In this document: one piece after another, positions 63,287 through 64,000 of the stretch
Layout: every line of letters begins with the position of its first letter
Position numbering within the stretch: the stretch's first letter is position 1
From: CAZADH01 sp964483805
GTDB lineage: Bacteria > Muiribacteriota > Ozemobacteria > Ozemobacterales > Ozemobacteraceae
Length of the DNA: 64,000 bases
Reading direction: 5' to 3'
NCBI GenBank assembly: GCA_964483805.1
Contig: CAZADH010000005.1
Location: 4,410 to 68,409 of the forward strand
Program-made: the position numbers and the translations under genes
Notes under the pieces: generated by a model
Databases searched by the model: none
What the model saw: only the letters and a program-made list of their open reading frames with translations
Told to the model about the DNA's origin: nothing

Positions 63287-64000
63287 ATGGCTGCACCGAT
63301 GATTCAGGTTGACGAGCGTCCCCCGTTGTCGACGGCGATTCCGTTGAGCATTCAGCACTTGTTGGCGATGTTTGGTGCGACGGTGCTCGTGCCGTTTCTG
63401 TTCAATGTCAATCCGGCGACATCGCTGTTGATGAACGGTGTCGGTACGCTGATCTATCTCATCGTGGCCAAGGGGCGGATTCCCGCGTATCTGGGTTCGA
63501 GTTTCGCGTTCATTGCGCCGGTAAGTGTGGTGCTGGCGAGCAAGGAGCTGGGAGGGTACGCCGGCGCCCAGGGTGGATTCATAGCGTTCGGCCTGTTTTT
63601 CATCGTCGTCTCGCAGGTGGTTCGGGTGGTCGGCACCCGCTGGCTCGATGTGTTGTTTCCACCGGCGGCGATGGGGGCAATCGTTGCGGTGATCGGTCTG
63701 GAACTGGCGCCGGTGGCCTGTGAGATGGCCTGGCTGAAAGAAGGCGTGGCGACGCCGAAAGGCATTCCGCCCGAGAAGGCGGTTTTTGTGGCGCTGTTGA
63801 CGCTGTTGGTCACGGTTCTGGGGTCGGTGTTGTTTCGTGGGTTTCTCGCCGTCATTCCCGTGCTCATCGGCGTGGTGAGCGGTTACGCGGCATCATTGGC
63901 GCTGGGCATCGTCAACCTCGAGGCGGTGCAGAGCGCGCCGTGGTTTGCCGAGCCGCATATGTATGCGCCCCCGTTCAACATCGGTGCGATTCGGGGCATC
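63287..64000 (+). CDS. Uracil/xanthine permease, 3' end outside window
   Basis: NCS2-family nucleobase transporter in the inner membrane. Visible are 238 residues of ~430. The family opener IPLSIQHLLAMFGATVLVPFL matches UraA, followed by several hydrophobic helices and GRIPAYLGSSFAFIAP, the half-helix/TM3 signature. Proton-coupled uracil uptake is the best guess; xanthine or uric acid cannot be excluded without the C-terminal half. ATG follows GGGAGG. It has a 435-base gene-free upstream region. Confidence 0.86.
   Translation, partial: MAAPMIQVDERPPLSTAIPLSIQHLLAMFGATVLVPFLFNVNPATSLLMNGVGTLIYLIVAKGRIPAYLGSSFAFIAPVSVVLASKELGGYAGAQGGFIAFGLFFIVVSQVVRVVGTRWLDVLFPPAAMGAIVAVIGLELAPVACEMAWLKEGVATPKGIPPEKAVFVALLTLLVTVLGSVLFRGFLAVIPVLIGVVSGYAASLALGIVNLEAVQSAPWFAEPHMYAPPFNIGAIRGI

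Overview
The window is about 64 kb of GC-rich DNA (roughly 60-65 % GC by eye) from a diderm bacterium. It carries lipid A genes (lpxD, an lpxC-fabZ fusion, lpxA), bamA, an ompH/skp gene and an LptF/LptG permease, so the cell has a lipopolysaccharide outer membrane. Many exported proteins, lipoproteins and HEAT-repeat proteins have no obvious family. The lpxC-fabZ fusion, the ileS-dnaN pairing and the pilin-rich exported loci do not fit a proteobacterium. An uncultured lineage such as Riflebacteria/Ozemobacteria or a PVC-like group is a plausible guess, not a demonstrated assignment. One 10-N assembly gap lies at 12843-12852.

Left arm (1-9.9 kb). A leftward operon runs from an LptF/LptG permease through a degenerate 5'-nucleotidase-like protein and a DUF2993-like protein to rmlD, which leaves the window. 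Facing right are ugd (UDP-glucuronate synthesis), citDEF (the three citrate lyase subunits) and a sugar-nucleotidyltransferase with a hexapeptide tail. tRNA-Gln(CUG) and tRNA-Glu(CUC) follow behind a strong promoter.

Integrated element (10.2-19.9 kb). It is inserted at the 3' end of tRNA-Glu and bounded by 30-bp near-identical repeats (27/30). Gene order: tyrosine integrase, HicA/HicB, a zinc-finger protein, two short DNA-binding proteins, a Toprim-DUF927 primase-helicase, a zinc-finger protein, small unknowns, a serine recombinase and a small ribbon-helix-helix-like protein. Tandem 9-mers (GGTGTAACA) lie inside the primase gene and, inverted, inside the next gene. They look like replication iterons.

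Middle (20-34 kb). YfhO-like membrane protein, an exported protein, a STAS anti-sigma antagonist, an ArsR-type regulator, an RsbW-like kinase, a HEAT/zinc-ribbon protein, dnaN coupled to ileS, and a coupled class II aldolase-mtnA pair for 5-deoxy/methylthio-sugar salvage.

Envelope block (34-51.5 kb). bamA, ompH, lpxD, an exported barrel-like protein, lpxC-fabZ, lpxA, then a run of exported proteins: three divergent OmpH-like paralogues around three pilin-like proteins, ending in a 1607-residue secreted protein. This run is the most interesting uncharacterised gene set.

Right arm (51.5-64 kb). DUF3592 protein, a 430-residue exported/membrane protein, a serpin lipoprotein, a DUF2059-like protein, a membrane-anchored HEAT protein, an exported FAD oxidoreductase, an Ig-like lipoprotein and the start of a uracil permease.

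Across the host part of the window, in genes and between them, a short AT-rich palindrome AATAC-N3-GTATT/G recurs about once per 2-3 kb. I found no good copy in the integrated element. It looks like a chromosome-wide protein-binding signal.
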